DNA of 34,805 bases from an uncultured Alistipes sp. (GTDB lineage Bacteria; Bacteroidota; Bacteroidia; Bacteroidales; Rikenellaceae): NCBI GenBank assembly GCA_944321765.1, contig CALUMQ010000023.1, positions 1 through 34,805 of the forward strand, given 5' to 3'. The notes below the pieces were generated by a model that did not search any database, had not been told where the DNA came from, and saw nothing but the letters and a program-made list of their open reading frames with translations. Both the position numbers and the translations under genes were made by a program. Below, piece by piece: positions 1 through 10,000 of the stretch; within the stretch, counting starts at the first letter, position 1; every line of letters begins with the position of its first letter.

Positions 1-2075
1 GGGACACCCCCTACGGGGTGCCGCCCTTCGACCGGATCGCTCCGGAACACTTCCTGCCCGCACTGGAACGGGGCATGTCGCTGCACGACGCCGAGATCGA
101 CGCCATCACGTCGAACAACGACGAACCCACGTTCGAAAACGTCATCCTCGCCTTCGACCATTCGGGGCGGATGCTCGATCAGGTGCGCCTGATCTTCGAG
201 ATGATCTGCGCTGCGGAGAATACGCCCGAACTCGAAGCCGTACAGGAAAAGGTGGCCCCGCTGCTGGCGGCCCATGCCGACCGGATCCTGCTCAACGAGC
301 CGCTTTTCGAACGGGTTCGGGCGCTCTACGACCGCCGCGAAGCCCTCGATCTCGATGCCGAGCAGATGCGGCTGCTGGAAAAGACCTACCGTGCATTCGT
401 GCGGGCCGGGGCGCTGCTCGACAGGGAGCAGAAGGACCGTTTGAAGCAGATCAACGAGGAGTTGTCGCTCGCCGCCGTGAAGTTCGGGAACAACATCCGG
501 GCCGAAAACAACGACTACGTGCTGATGCTCACTCCGGCCGACCTCGACGGACTGCCGGCGGGCGTGCGCGACCAGGCCCGCGAAAAGGCCGCACAGCTGG
601 GCAAGAAGGATCAGTATGCCTTCACGCTCCACAAGCCCAGCCTGATCCCCTTCCTGACCTACTCCTCGAAACGCGAACTGCGCGAAGAGATCTATACGGC
701 CTATCTGAACCGCTGCAACCGCGGCAACGAGTATGACAACAAGGAACTGATCAACGATTTCATCCGTCTGCGTACGGAGAAGGCGCACCTGCTCGGATAC
801 CCCTCCTACGCCGCCTATGTCGTGGACGACGAGATGGCCGGCACGACCGATGCCGTCTATGCGCTGCTCGACGAGATCTGGACCCCGGCTCTCGACCGTG
901 CCAAGGGGGAGCTTGCCGAGATGGAGGAGCTTTTCCGCAAGGATGTTCCCGAGGGTGAGTTCGCATCGTGGGACTGGTGGTATTACGCCGAGAAGCTCCG
1001 CAAGCAGAAATATGCCCTCGACGAGGAGATGCTGCGTCCCTATTTTGCGCTGGAAAATGTCCAGAACGGGATCTTCTTCCTGGCCAACCGCCTCTACGGG
1101 ATCACCTTCCGGCCCGTTGTGGTGCCGCTGTACCACCCTGAGGCCGTTGCCTACGAGGTGCTCGACGCCGACGAGTCGCATCTCGGGATCCTCTATTTCG
1201 ACTATTTCCCCCGCGATGGAAAGAGCCAGGGCGCCTGGTGCGGGAACTACGTCGAGCAGACCTACGATGAGGAGGGGAACCGTGTGGCTCCCGTGGTGTC
1301 GGTGGTCTGCAACTTCACCCGGCCGACGGCCAACACCCCCGCACTGCTCACCCTCGACGAGGCCGAAACCCTTTTCCACGAGTTCGGACACGCCCTGCAC
1401 TTCCTCTTCCATGACGTGAAGTACCGCGGACTGTCGGAGGTCGAGGGCGATTTCGTCGAACTTCCCTCGCAGCTCATGGAGAACTGGGCCTTCCATCCCG
1501 AGGTGCTGAAACAGTACGCCGTGCACTACCGCTCCGACGAACTGATCCCCAAATACCTGGTCGACAAGCTCCGCAACAGCGAACTCTTCAACCAGGGCTT
1601 CATGACCACGGAACTCATCGCCGCGTCGCTCTCCGACATGGACATCCATTCCATGACCGAATACGAACCGTTCGATCCCATGGCTTTCGAGCGCGAGGCT
1701 CTCTTCGGGAAACGGGGGCTGATCCCGCAGATCGAACCGCGTTACCGCTATCCCTACTTCTCGCACATCTTCGACGGCGGCTATTCGGCGGGATACTACT
1801 TCTATACGTGGGCCGAGGTGCTCGACAAGGATGTCTTCGAGGCGTTCCGCGAGAGCGGCGACCTCTTCAACAAGCGCATTGCCGACGATTTCCGCCGCAA
1901 GATCCTTGCCCGGGGCGGTTCTGCCGACGGCATGACCCTCTACCGCGACTTCCGCGGAAAGGAGCCCGACAAGCGTCCCATGCTCCGCGCCCGGGGTCTC
2001 TGGACCGATCCTGTGCCCGCCGATTCGCTCTCCGGAGCGCCGGAAGTTCGAACCACGGCCGAGCCGGAGCGGTGA
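1..2075 (+). CDS. dcp: M3 family metallopeptidase (peptidyl-dipeptidase Dcp-like), 5' partial
   Basis: Zinc peptidase of the thimet oligopeptidase/Dcp family, which removes dipeptides from the C-terminus of short peptides. The frame is open to the window edge and reads DTPYGVPPFDRI just before the first in-frame GTG at 18. TP-G-PFD-I is a conserved early Dcp segment, so the true start lies upstream and GTG18 is probably internal. The zinc motif HEFGH (His codon 1377-1379) sits in LFHEFGHALHF, and the C-terminal FSHIFDGGYSAGYYFYTWAEVL block is the conserved M3 substrate-site region. About 690 residues are visible, which fits the family. The last 20 or so residues (PADSLSGAPEV...) look like an unstructured tail. 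Because the N-terminus is missing I cannot tell whether it is exported. The next gene, 43 bp downstream, is a clear paralogue on the same strand, so the pair probably arose by tandem duplication and may be cotranscribed. Confidence 0.93.
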   Translation, partial: DTPYGVPPFDRIAPEHFLPALERGMSLHDAEIDAITSNNDEPTFENVILAFDHSGRMLDQVRLIFEMICAAENTPELEAVQEKVAPLLAAHADRILLNEPLFERVRALYDRREALDLDAEQMRLLEKTYRAFVRAGALLDREQKDRLKQINEELSLAAVKFGNNIRAENNDYVLMLTPADLDGLPAGVRDQAREKAAQLGKKDQYAFTLHKPSLIPFLTYSSKRELREEIYTAYLNRCNRGNEYDNKELINDFIRLRTEKAHLLGYPSYAAYVVDDEMAGTTDAVYALLDEIWTPALDRAKGELAEMEELFRKDVPEGEFASWDWWYYAEKLRKQKYALDEEMLRPYFALENVQNGIFFLANRLYGITFRPVVVPLYHPEAVAYEVLDADESHLGILYFDYFPRDGKSQGAWCGNYVEQTYDEEGNRVAPVVSVVCNFTRPTANTPALLTLDEAETLFHEFGHALHFLFHDVKYRGLSEVEGDFVELPSQLMENWAFHPEVLKQYAVHYRSDELIPKYLVDKLRNSELFNQGFMTTELIAASLSDMDIHSMTEYEPFDPMAFEREALFGKRGLIPQIEPRYRYPYFSHIFDGGYSAGYYFYTWAEVLDKDVFEAFRESGDLFNKRIADDFRRKILARGGSADGMTLYRDFRGKEPDKRPMLRARGLWTDPVPADSLSGAPEVRTTAEPER

Positions 2076-2118
2076 TCGCCCCAATCCGAAAGAAGAAACC
2101 GAATCCACAGACCCGTTT

Positions 2119-4236
2119 ATGAAAAAAGCAATTCTCATCATGGCAATTTCCGCAATGGCGGCCGGCTGTGCCGACCACTCGGTGCCCAAGGCACAACTGC
2201 CCGAGCTCGACCTTTCGAATCCGCTGCTGGCACCCTGCGATCCCCCGCATGCCACGCCGCCCTTCTCGAAAATCGAACTCCGGCACTATGAACCGGCCTT
2301 CGATGCGGCCATCGCCTGTTCGCGGGCCGAGGTGAAGGCGATCGTCGAGAATCCCGCGAAACCCACTTTCGGCAATACGATCGTGGCGCTTGAACGCAGC
2401 GGCGCCCTGCTCGCCCGTATCGAGAACCTCTTCTTCAACCTGCTCGAAGCCGATACCTCCGAGGAGATGCAGCAGATCGCCCTGCGCGTGCAGCCCAAAC
2501 TCACCGAACTGGCCAACGACATCTCGCTCGACACGCTGCTTTTCGAACGGGTGAAACGGGTCTATGAACATCCCGGGCGTCTCAATAAGGAGGACCGGAT
2601 GCTGTTGGAAAAGACCTACAAGGGCTTTGCCCGCAAAGGCGCCGACCTCTCCGCCGCCGACAAGGAACTCTACCGCACCTGTTCGTCGGAGCTTGCGTCG
2701 CTGACCCTGCGGTTCGGACAGAACGCGTTGTCTGCGACCAATGCCTTCACGCTTCACATCACCGATCCGAAGGTCGTGGCCGAACTGCCCGGATTCGTGA
2801 AGGAGGGTATGGCCGCCGAGGCGGCTGCCCGCGGGGAGAAGGGGTGGACGGTGACACTCCAATACCCGAGCCTGCAACCCTTCATGACCTACTCCTCGAA
2901 CCGGGAACTCAAAGAGAAACTCTGGCGGGCCAACGCCTCGCGTGCCCTGGGCGGGGAGTTCGACAATACGGAGATCATCCGCGGCATCGTCAACACGCGT
3001 CTGCGGATCGCCCGTCTGTTGGGATACGATTGCTATGCCGACTATGTATTGGCGGACCGGATGGCCGGGAGTACGCAGGCCGTCATGCAGTTCCTCGGCG
3101 AGCTGCTCTCCGCGACGAAATCCTGGGCCGATGCCGATTATCGGACGGTGGGCGAATATGCCGCGTCGCTCGGTTTCGAGGGCCCGCTGATGCCCTGGGA
3201 CTGGGCCTTCTACTCCGAAAAATACAAGCAGGAGAAATATGCGCTGAATGACGAACTGGTGAAGCCGTATCTCGAATTGGAGAACGTCAAGAAGGGGGTC
3301 TTCCTGCTGGCCGGCAAACTCTACGGACTGCACTTCACGCCCAACCGGGAGATCGAGGTCTACCATCCTGACGTGACGGCCTACGACGTGACGGACCGTG
3401 ACGGCACGTTCCTCGCGGTGCTCTATCTCGACTTCTTCCCGCGGGCCTCGAAACGCTCGGGGGCGTGGATGACCGAGTTCCGCTGTGCGAAATGCGTGGA
3501 CGGGGTGGAGACCCGCCCGCTGATATCGCTGGTGATGAACTTCACCAAACCGACCTCCACGACGCCTTCGCTGCTCACCTTCGACGAACTGGAAACGTTC
3601 CTCCACGAGTTTGGACACGCCCTGGACGGCATGTTGGGCAAAGGCAAGTACGAGTCGCTGACCGGGACGAGCGTATACCGCGATTTCGTGGAGCTTCCGT
3701 CGCAGATCATGGAGAACTGGGCCACCGAGAAGGAGTGCCTCGACCTGTGGGCCGAACACTATGAGACGGGCGAGAAGATCCCCGCCGAAATTGTTGACCG
3801 TATCGTTGCCGCGCAGAACTACCTGGCGGCCTATCTGAACGTGCGGCAGCTGTCGTTCGGCATGACCGACATGGCCTGGCATACCATTGAGAAGCCCTTT
3901 GAGGGGGATGTCGAGGAGTTCGAGGTAGAGTCGATGGCTCCGGCGCAGGTGCTGCCCGTGGTGAAGGGCACGGCCATGGCGACCTCCTTCGGGCACATCT
4001 TCTCGGGCGGATATGCCGCGGGCTACTACGGCTACAAGTGGGCCGAGGTGCTGGAGGCCGATGCCTTCTCGCTCTTCAAGGAGAAGGGGATCTTCAACCG
4101 TGAGGTGGCGACGTCGTTCCGCCGGAATATTCTCGAGAAGGGCGGCACGGAGCCCCCGATGGAGCTTTACGTACGCTTCCGCGGTCACGAGCCGCAGACC
4201 GTGGCGCTGATCGACAAGATTCTCTTCGTCAAGTAG
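2119..4236 (+). CDS. M3 family metallopeptidase, lipoprotein
   Basis: Second Dcp-like M3 peptidase, 705 residues. It starts with a lipoprotein signal, MKKAILIMAISAMAAGC, with the lipobox cysteine at residue 17, so the enzyme is exported and membrane-anchored. The residues after Cys (ADHS) are not the acidic surface-export type, so a periplasmic location is likely. The zinc motif HEFGH begins at about residue 496 (codon 3604-3606) within FLHEFGHALDGML, and the FGHIFSGGYAAGYYGYKWAEVL block near the C-terminus matches the M3 active-site region. It aligns with the upstream gene along its length, for example LLEKTYKGFARKG versus LLEKTYRAFVRAG and PFMTYSSNRELKEK versus PFLTYSSKRELREE. The likely role is breakdown of imported oligopeptides in the cell envelope. 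A GC-rich hairpin follows the stop codon. Confidence 0.95.
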   Translation: MKKAILIMAISAMAAGCADHSVPKAQLPELDLSNPLLAPCDPPHATPPFSKIELRHYEPAFDAAIACSRAEVKAIVENPAKPTFGNTIVALERSGALLARIENLFFNLLEADTSEEMQQIALRVQPKLTELANDISLDTLLFERVKRVYEHPGRLNKEDRMLLEKTYKGFARKGADLSAADKELYRTCSSELASLTLRFGQNALSATNAFTLHITDPKVVAELPGFVKEGMAAEAAARGEKGWTVTLQYPSLQPFMTYSSNRELKEKLWRANASRALGGEFDNTEIIRGIVNTRLRIARLLGYDCYADYVLADRMAGSTQAVMQFLGELLSATKSWADADYRTVGEYAASLGFEGPLMPWDWAFYSEKYKQEKYALNDELVKPYLELENVKKGVFLLAGKLYGLHFTPNREIEVYHPDVTAYDVTDRDGTFLAVLYLDFFPRASKRSGAWMTEFRCAKCVDGVETRPLISLVMNFTKPTSTTPSLLTFDELETFLHEFGHALDGMLGKGKYESLTGTSVYRDFVELPSQIMENWATEKECLDLWAEHYETGEKIPAEIVDRIVAAQNYLAAYLNVRQLSFGMTDMAWHTIEKPFEGDVEEFEVESMAPAQVLPVVKGTAMATSFGHIFSGGYAAGYYGYKWAEVLEADAFSLFKEKGIFNREVATSFRRNILEKGGTEPPMELYVRFRGHEPQTVALIDKILFVK

Positions 4237-4258
4237 CGCGACGGCCGTTTCTGAATCT

Positions 4259-4296
4259 CCGGAGCCCTGCAGCCGCGTGCGGTTGCGGGGCTCCGG
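4259..4296 (+). terminator. GC-rich hairpin after the second M3 peptidase
   Basis: CCGGAGCCC (4259-4267) pairs with GGGCTCCGG (4288-4296), and the inner GCAGCCGC/GCGGTTGC extends the stem with one wobble pair. It begins 22 bp after the stop codon. There is no strong T-run afterwards (only CCGTTTGG), so this is a probable but imperfect intrinsic terminator. The rest of 4297-4393 shows no gene that I can support. Confidence 0.5.
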
Positions 4297-4393
4297 CCGT
4301 TTGGCCGGCGTGTGGCGACGGAGGGGGATACGTGCTTCGAGTGGAGAAAGACATGTTGGCGGGCCGTCCCCGGGCCGTCCCGGAAAAGGACAA

Positions 4394-4424
4394 CAAAAAA
4401 ACCGCTCCGAAAATCGGAGCGGTT
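4394..4424 (-). terminator. Intrinsic terminator of tRNA-Gln
   Basis: On the minus strand, immediately after the tRNA, AACCGCTCCGA and TCGGAGCGGTT form an 11-bp perfect stem around a TTT loop and are followed by a run of T (plus-strand A-run 4394-4400). It is a textbook rho-independent terminator for the single tRNA transcript. Confidence 0.85.
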
Positions 4425-4426
4425 TG

Positions 4427-4497
4427 TTGAGCTACCTGGATTCGAACCAAGAATAACAGGACCAGAATCTGTTGTGTTACCATTACACCATAGCTCA
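4427..4497 (-). tRNA. tRNA-Gln (anticodon CUG)
   Basis: The minus strand folds as a cloverleaf of 70 nt plus an A discriminator. The acceptor is TGAGCTA/TAGCTCA, the D stem GTGT/ACAC, and the T arm CTTGG-TTCGAAT-CCAGG. The anticodon loop is TTCTGGT, giving anticodon CTG (reads CAG, glutamine). The U1-A72 end pair is typical of tRNA-Gln. CCA is not encoded (the following bases are CAA), so it must be added enzymatically. The pair at the base of the anticodon loop is A31 opposite C39, a mismatch. Confidence 0.93.
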
Positions 4498-4567
4498 ATG
4501 ACGTTTTGGTGATGCAAAAGTAGAGTTTATTTTTGCAATTGCAAAGAATTTTCCGAAAAAAATTTCT

Positions 4568-4575
4568 TATTTTTG
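4568..4575 (+). promoter_or_regulatory. Bacteroidota-type -7 box upstream of the permease gene
   Basis: TATTTTTG matches the TAnnTTTG consensus of the primary sigma factor in Bacteroidota. It lies about 60 bp before the chosen ATG of the MFS permease. I see no TTG -33 element at the usual 19-21 bp spacing, so this rests on the -7 box alone. Confidence 0.5.
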
Positions 4576-4635
4576 TTTTCACACCGCCCGACAAAGGGCG
4601 TAAACCTGTTCATACTACTTAAATGTCAACGAATT

Positions 4636-6012
4636 ATGGGTGTTAAGTTCCGGCTTGTCATCATGAACTTCCTCCAGTTTGCCGTCTGGGGTTCCTATCT
4701 GGTATGTATCGGCAATTTCCTGGGCCGCGTGGGACTGGGCGAATATATCTCGTGGTTTTATGTGGCGCAGGGCGTGGTGTCGATCTTCATGCCGGCCATC
4801 ATCGGAGCCATTGCCGACAAATTCGTCGAGCCGCAGCGGCTGCTGGGCGTCTCGCACCTCACCGCTGCCCTGTTCATGCTGCTGGCCGCCTGGTTCGGAT
4901 ACCAGGCCACGCTGCAGACCCTGGCGGGCGTGGCAACCTCCATCGCCCCCATCTTCACGGCCTACTGCCTGAGCGTGGCCTTCTACATGCCGACCATCGC
5001 CCTGTCGAACACCGTGGCCTTCGCCATCCTCAAGAACCGCGGATACGACACTGTGAAGGATTTCCCGCCGATCCGGGTCTTCGGAACCGTGGGATTCATC
5101 GCCGCCATGTGGTTCGTCAACTTCGTGGGATTCGGCGGCAGCGGCGTCCAGACGACGCAGGGGGAGGCCGCCGCACAGCTCGTGCCGATGGCCGCACAGT
5201 TTACCTACATGCAGCTGGTCGTGTGCGGTGCGCTGGGCATTCTCCTCGGACTCTATGCCTTTACGCTTCCCCGCTGTCCGCTCGACCGCTCGGCGGCCCG
5301 GGAGCACAAGTCTCTGGCCCAACGCCTCGGACTGGACGCCTTCGTGCTCTTCAAGCAGCGGAAGATGGCCCTCTTCTTCCTCTTCTCCATGCTGCTGGGC
5401 GTCTCGCTGCAGATCACCAACGGATATGCCACCCCCTATATCAACAGCTTCGCCGCGACGTCGAAGAGCTGGTTTGCCGAGAACCCCACGCTGCTGGTCT
5501 CCGTGTCGCAGGTCTCCGAGGCGCTGTGCATTCTGCTGATCCCCTTCTGCCTCAAACGCTTCGGCATCAAGATCGTGATGCTCATGGCGATGTTCGCCTG
5601 GGTGCTGCGCTTCGGATTCTTCGGCCTCGGCACGACCGAGAGCGCTGCGGGCATCACGCTGCTCTTCCTCTCGTGCATCGTCTACGGCGTGGCGTTCGAC
5701 TTCTTCAATGTCTCGGGAGCGCTCTTCGTCGAGCAGGAGGCCGCGAAACCCATGCAGGCCAGTGCCCAGGGACTCTTCATGCTGATGACAAACGGCATCG
5801 GAGCGTCGGTCGGCACGTGGATCGCCGGCAAGGTCGTTTCGCACTACTGTGACTGGGAGGGCGGCTATCTGGTTGCCCGGGAGGGTGTTAGCGGAGGCTG
5901 GCCCGCCACGTGGTACGTCTTTGCCGCCTATGCGCTGGTCGTGGCTGTCACCTTTGCCCTGGTTTTCCGTTACAAACACCGCCCCGAGCAGCTCGGAAGC
6001 GTCAACCATTGA
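4636..6012 (+). CDS. MFS nucleoside permease (NupG-like nucleoside:H+ symporter family)
   Basis: Inner-membrane secondary transporter of 458 residues with about 12 hydrophobic segments. The N-terminus MGVKFRLVIMNFLQFAVWGSY matches the opening of the nucleoside:H+ symporter family (NupG/XapB), in which a first helix with MNFLQF-WG is typical. Other family-like blocks are the first-loop PAIIGAIADKFV and the late TNGIGASVGTWIAGKVV. ATG4636 is preferred over an upstream ATG at 4573 because the extra 21 residues (FSHRPTKGVNLF...) are unlike the family and overlap the promoter-like box. The predicted substrate is a nucleoside, but this is by family only. A ferredoxin-nitroreductase gene follows after 7 bp, so the two are probably cotranscribed. 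Confidence 0.85.
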   Translation: MGVKFRLVIMNFLQFAVWGSYLVCIGNFLGRVGLGEYISWFYVAQGVVSIFMPAIIGAIADKFVEPQRLLGVSHLTAALFMLLAAWFGYQATLQTLAGVATSIAPIFTAYCLSVAFYMPTIALSNTVAFAILKNRGYDTVKDFPPIRVFGTVGFIAAMWFVNFVGFGGSGVQTTQGEAAAQLVPMAAQFTYMQLVVCGALGILLGLYAFTLPRCPLDRSAAREHKSLAQRLGLDAFVLFKQRKMALFFLFSMLLGVSLQITNGYATPYINSFAATSKSWFAENPTLLVSVSQVSEALCILLIPFCLKRFGIKIVMLMAMFAWVLRFGFFGLGTTESAAGITLLFLSCIVYGVAFDFFNVSGALFVEQEAAKPMQASAQGLFMLMTNGIGASVGTWIAGKVVSHYCDWEGGYLVAREGVSGGWPATWYVFAAYALVVAVTFALVFRYKHRPEQLGSVNH

Positions 6013-6019
6013 TTCCGGA

Positions 6020-6877
6020 ATGAAGATCACCGTTCGAAACTGCTGCGTGCGCTGCGGACGCTGCGTGCGCGTCTGCCCGTCGCAGATCTTCGCCCGCGAA
6101 GAGCCCGGAGGAGCGATAGTGCTGCATAAACCCGAAAACTGCATCGTCTGCGGCCACTGCGTCGCGGCCTGTCCCGCGGGCGCGATCGATCATGAGTGCT
6201 TCCCGCCGGAGCGGGTGCACGCCTTCGATCGGCAGGCGCTCCCCTCGCCCGAGCAGCTGGAGCTGCTGCTGGCCGCGCGTCGTTCGAACCGCGCGCTGTC
6301 GCAGCGTCCCGTGCCGCAGGAGTGGCTCGATCGGATCGTCGCGGCGGCCGACCGCGCTCCCACGGCCAGCAACGCCCGCGAACTGGGATATACGCTGGTG
6401 ATCGACCCGTCGCTGCTGCGGCAGGTTTCCGAATATACGCTGGGGGTCTTCCGGCGGCTGGAGCGGATGCTCACGCATCCGTTGGTGCGTCCGTGGCTGA
6501 AGCCGCTTCTGCCTCGCGTGTATCGGTACGTTCCGGTCTTTGTACGCCTGCGGCGCGACTATGCCGAGGGGCGCGACCGGATTCTGCGCGGCGCCACGGC
6601 TCTGCTCTTCATCCATGCGCCGAAGGATAACCGCTTTGCCGCGGAGGATGCCAACCTCGCCTGTCAGAATGCCGCGCTCATGGCCGAGTCGCTGGGCGTG
6701 AGCCAGATCTATATGGGCTTTGTGCTGACGGCCGTGAGAGAGGATCGTCACAAGCGGTTGAACCGGATGCTGGGGCTCGAGGAGCGGAGGATCTGTGCGA
6801 TTCTGGCCCTCGGGATGCCCGAGTTTCACTATCCGAACTACATCGACCGCACGCCGGCCGGGGTGCGCAGGCTCTGA
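6020..6877 (+). CDS. Nitroreductase with N-terminal 2x[4Fe-4S] ferredoxin domain
   Basis: 285-residue cytoplasmic flavoprotein. The first 60 residues hold two complete cluster motifs, CVRCGRCVRVCP and CIVCGHCVAACP (C-x2-C-x2-C-x3-C), each followed by the usual ferredoxin spacing. The remainder is an FMN-dependent nitroreductase domain beginning LLAARRSNRALSQRPVPQEWL, with a flavin-site RAPTASNAR block. Such fusions are thought to pass electrons from the clusters to FMN; the substrate is not predictable. ATG6020 was chosen because the next codons lead straight into the first cysteine cluster, while upstream in-frame sequence overlaps the permease gene. The gene ends at a bidirectional terminator facing lptD. 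Confidence 0.9.
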   Translation: MKITVRNCCVRCGRCVRVCPSQIFAREEPGGAIVLHKPENCIVCGHCVAACPAGAIDHECFPPERVHAFDRQALPSPEQLELLLAARRSNRALSQRPVPQEWLDRIVAAADRAPTASNARELGYTLVIDPSLLRQVSEYTLGVFRRLERMLTHPLVRPWLKPLLPRVYRYVPVFVRLRRDYAEGRDRILRGATALLFIHAPKDNRFAAEDANLACQNAALMAESLGVSQIYMGFVLTAVREDRHKRLNRMLGLEERRICAILALGMPEFHYPNYIDRTPAGVRRL

Positions 6878-6935
6878 ACCGCGGAGTCCGCAGCCGCCTC
6901 GGGTTGCCGTCGGAGCTCCGGAGCCCGCGGAACAG

Positions 6936-6965
6936 AAAAGGGAACGCCTTTGGGCGTTCCCTTTT
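6936..6965. terminator. Bidirectional terminator between nitroreductase and lptD
   Basis: AAAAGGGAACGCC (6936-6948) pairs perfectly with GGCGTTCCCTTTT (6953-6965) around a 4-base loop. The A-run on one side and T-run on the other let it work on both strands, which fits its position between two convergent genes. Confidence 0.88.
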
Positions 6966-7020
6966 TCGGTAATCGGTAAGGCGTTTTGCGGATGCCGCGG
7001 TCCGGATCCTGCCGGCCCCG

Positions 7021-10000
7021 TCAATAGAGGTTGTCGTACATCGACTGCGACTTGTCGTACTTGAGGTCCGAGAGCGATGCGGCCTTCACTCCGATGTTGA
7101 AACTCCACGAACGGTGGAATCCGAAGGGAATCCACGAGAAGGACATCTGCCAGCAGTGCAGGTCGCGCGTGATGGAGATCGACGACGTCGTGAGCTTGTT
7201 GGTCTTGATGTCGTAACCGCCCTGGAAGGTGATACCCGTCTTGGGCGTGACGTTGAGCGAGCCATTGAATCCGATCGTCTGCGTGATGTTCTTCTTGTAG
7301 CCCGTCGTTCCGTTGTTGGTGTAGGAGATCGAGTAGTTCACCGCGTAGTTGAATCCGAAGTTCCACGGCAGCGAGAAGTCGTAGTATGTCTGCGCCATGT
7401 ATTGCCTTCGCAGGACGGGATCCATCTGTCCGTAGGGGTCGTAGAAGGGGTTCTGGTACTCCGGAGGTATCGACGTGATGTCGTTGATGGCCGTCTGGCT
7501 GCGGTCCTCGCGTGACTTGAATGTGTAGCCGAAGGACCATCCCGTCGAGGTGACGCGTCCCGGGAAGAAGAGCTTGTCGTAACGTTTTCCTTCGGGGGTG
7601 ACGCGATAGGGGTCGAGCGTGATCGAGAGGTTGATGCCGAAGTTCTTGAAGATCGTCGTGCGGAACGACACCGGAATGGTCGACAGACGCATGGAGTCGG
7701 CCAGGAAGTTGTACGATCCGCTGATACGCAGCTCGTCGATAAGCTTGATCTTTTCGACCGTATCGCGCTTCATGACCTTCATTTCGAGGTTCTGCGACAG
7801 GGAGAAGTTCATCGACATCGAGCGCCCCGACGACGGTACGCCGTAGGCGTTGACGGCATAGGGCGAATAGGTGGTCGTGTTGCCCAGGGAGTCGGTCTGC
7901 CGGGTGAGGAAGTAGCCGTATTTCGGGTCGCCGAAGTCCGGGGCGTAGGAGAATCCGAAGGTCGGGGTTATCGTGTGGCGGATGGCCTGGATCTTGCGGT
8001 CGCGGCGCTTCTTGGTGAAGTCGTACATGCCGTAGAGGGTCGTGGAGGCCGAGACGCTGAAGTTGTAGTTGTACAGACGGTAGAATCCGTACTGCGAGGG
8101 AAGGGTGTCGGTCTTGTTCGTGACGGGATTCCACTGGTACTCCTGCTTCTTGAAGTACCACTTCTCGGTGTAGTTGGCCGAGGGGGAGATATTGATATAG
8201 TTGAACAGGTTGAACGACGCCGAGACGGGAATCGAGTGTTCGATGCCGTTTTTCATGTTGTCGAGCGTCTTCTTGGAGAAGATCTCCGACTCGGTCGTGG
8301 TCACCATGTTGGTCATCTTGCCCGTGTACTGCATCGAGATCTTCTCGTACCACCGCTCCTTGCCCACGCGGTTCTTGCTCTTGAAGGGGTAGATGCGCGA
8401 GACGTTGAAGACCACCGTCGGGAGTGTCACGGAGATCGACTTGTTCTGCGAGTTCTGCGACACGGCCATGTTGGCCGAGAGCGAGAAGGGCGTTCCGGCC
8501 CAGTTCTTCGTATAGGCGATCGACGAGTTGGTCTGCGTCGAGAGAATGTCGTTGAGGTTCGTGGCCGAATACTTGTTGTAACCGCTCGTGGCGAAGTTCA
8601 CCGAGGCGGAGAAGGTCGATCCCGGGTTGGCCTTGGGATCCTGGGAGTGCGACCACTGGATGCGGAAGTTGTTCTGCTTGATGTAGTCGGGTTCGCCCTT
8701 CTCTCCGGTCTTGATGTTGGAGTACTGGACGTTGAAACTTCCGCTGTATTTGTATCGCTTGATGTAGCGCGAAGCGGCCGAGGCCTCCCACGACCCGAGG
8801 GTGTAGATACCTCCGCGCACGGCCAGATCCGCATGTTCGCCCAGGGTGAAGTAATATCCCAGGTCGCGGAGGTAGAAGCCCTTGAGCGACTCCTCGCCGT
8901 AGGTGGGCATCAGCAGACCCGATTTCGGCCCCATGTTGATGGGGAAGAATCCTTCGGGAATGCCCGGGAAGTAGATCGGCACGTCTTCCATGACCAGGTA
9001 GGCGTAACCCGTGATGACCTTCTTGCCCGGAATGACCTTCGCCTTGGTCATCGCCAGGTAGAAGTGCGGGTGGTCGGTCTGCTCGCACGTGGTGTACATG
9101 CCGTCCTCGATGTTGATCGTGTTGTCCTTCATCTTCTTCACGCTGCCGCCCACGAGCCATCCGTCGCCCTGCTGTGTGGCCACGCCCTTGATCTTGGCCT
9201 TTTCGGTGTCGAGGTTGTAGGTGATGGTGTCCATCTGGTAGGAGGCCGAGCCGTCGGAGAACTCCGGCTTGGTGATGATCGCCTTGCCGTCGAGCGAGTC
9301 GGGCTTTCCGTAGGCATAGATCAGCTTCGAATCCATGTCGATGCGCATGAAGTCGGCCTTGAGGTTGTTGTTCTGGTAGGTGACGTCGCCTTCGTTGTAG
9401 ATGTACACGAGTTTGTTGCGGACGTCGTATACCAGCGAGTCGGTGCTCTTGCCCGAGATCGGGTCGTCGAGCATTCCCCTGGCCGGGCGCGGACGCCGTG
9501 CGGTGTCGGCCGGAAGGGTGTCGGCGGCCTGCGCCGAGGCGATCGAGTCGCTCTTGAAGGCGATCAGTGTGTCGATCTGTGCCGAGAAGAGGGAGTCACG
9601 CTCCGCCTGAGGCAGGCGGTTGAAGGCTTCGGCGCGCCGTGCCTCCTCGCGGGCCTGGCGGCGTGCCTCGCGGCGCGAACGGGGGCTGGAGGCCTCGGGG
9701 GTATTGGAGGTGCTGGGTGTTTCGGAAATTTGGGGACTCGATGCATCCGGGAGCACCGTATCGGTCGAATCGGCGGCCTCGGCAGCATCGGTTGCGTCGG
9801 CGGCCCGGGCGGTTTCGGACTGAGGCGGGATCGTTGCGGGGCGGAGGCTGTCCGTCGCTGCGGGAACGCTTGCCGAACCCGGTGTCGGCCGTCGGTCGGC
9901 GTCGGAGAGCCGGGCTGCCGTACGCCCTTCAGCCGCGCGAGCTTCGGTGGAACGGCTTTCAACGGCCTCTCCTGTGCGTCCGTTCGGCTGCACGTCCGTC

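Noticed and set aside
4312-4512. Short frames across the tRNA-Gln region
   Set aside because: They run through the tRNA and its terminator, which explain this sequence fully.
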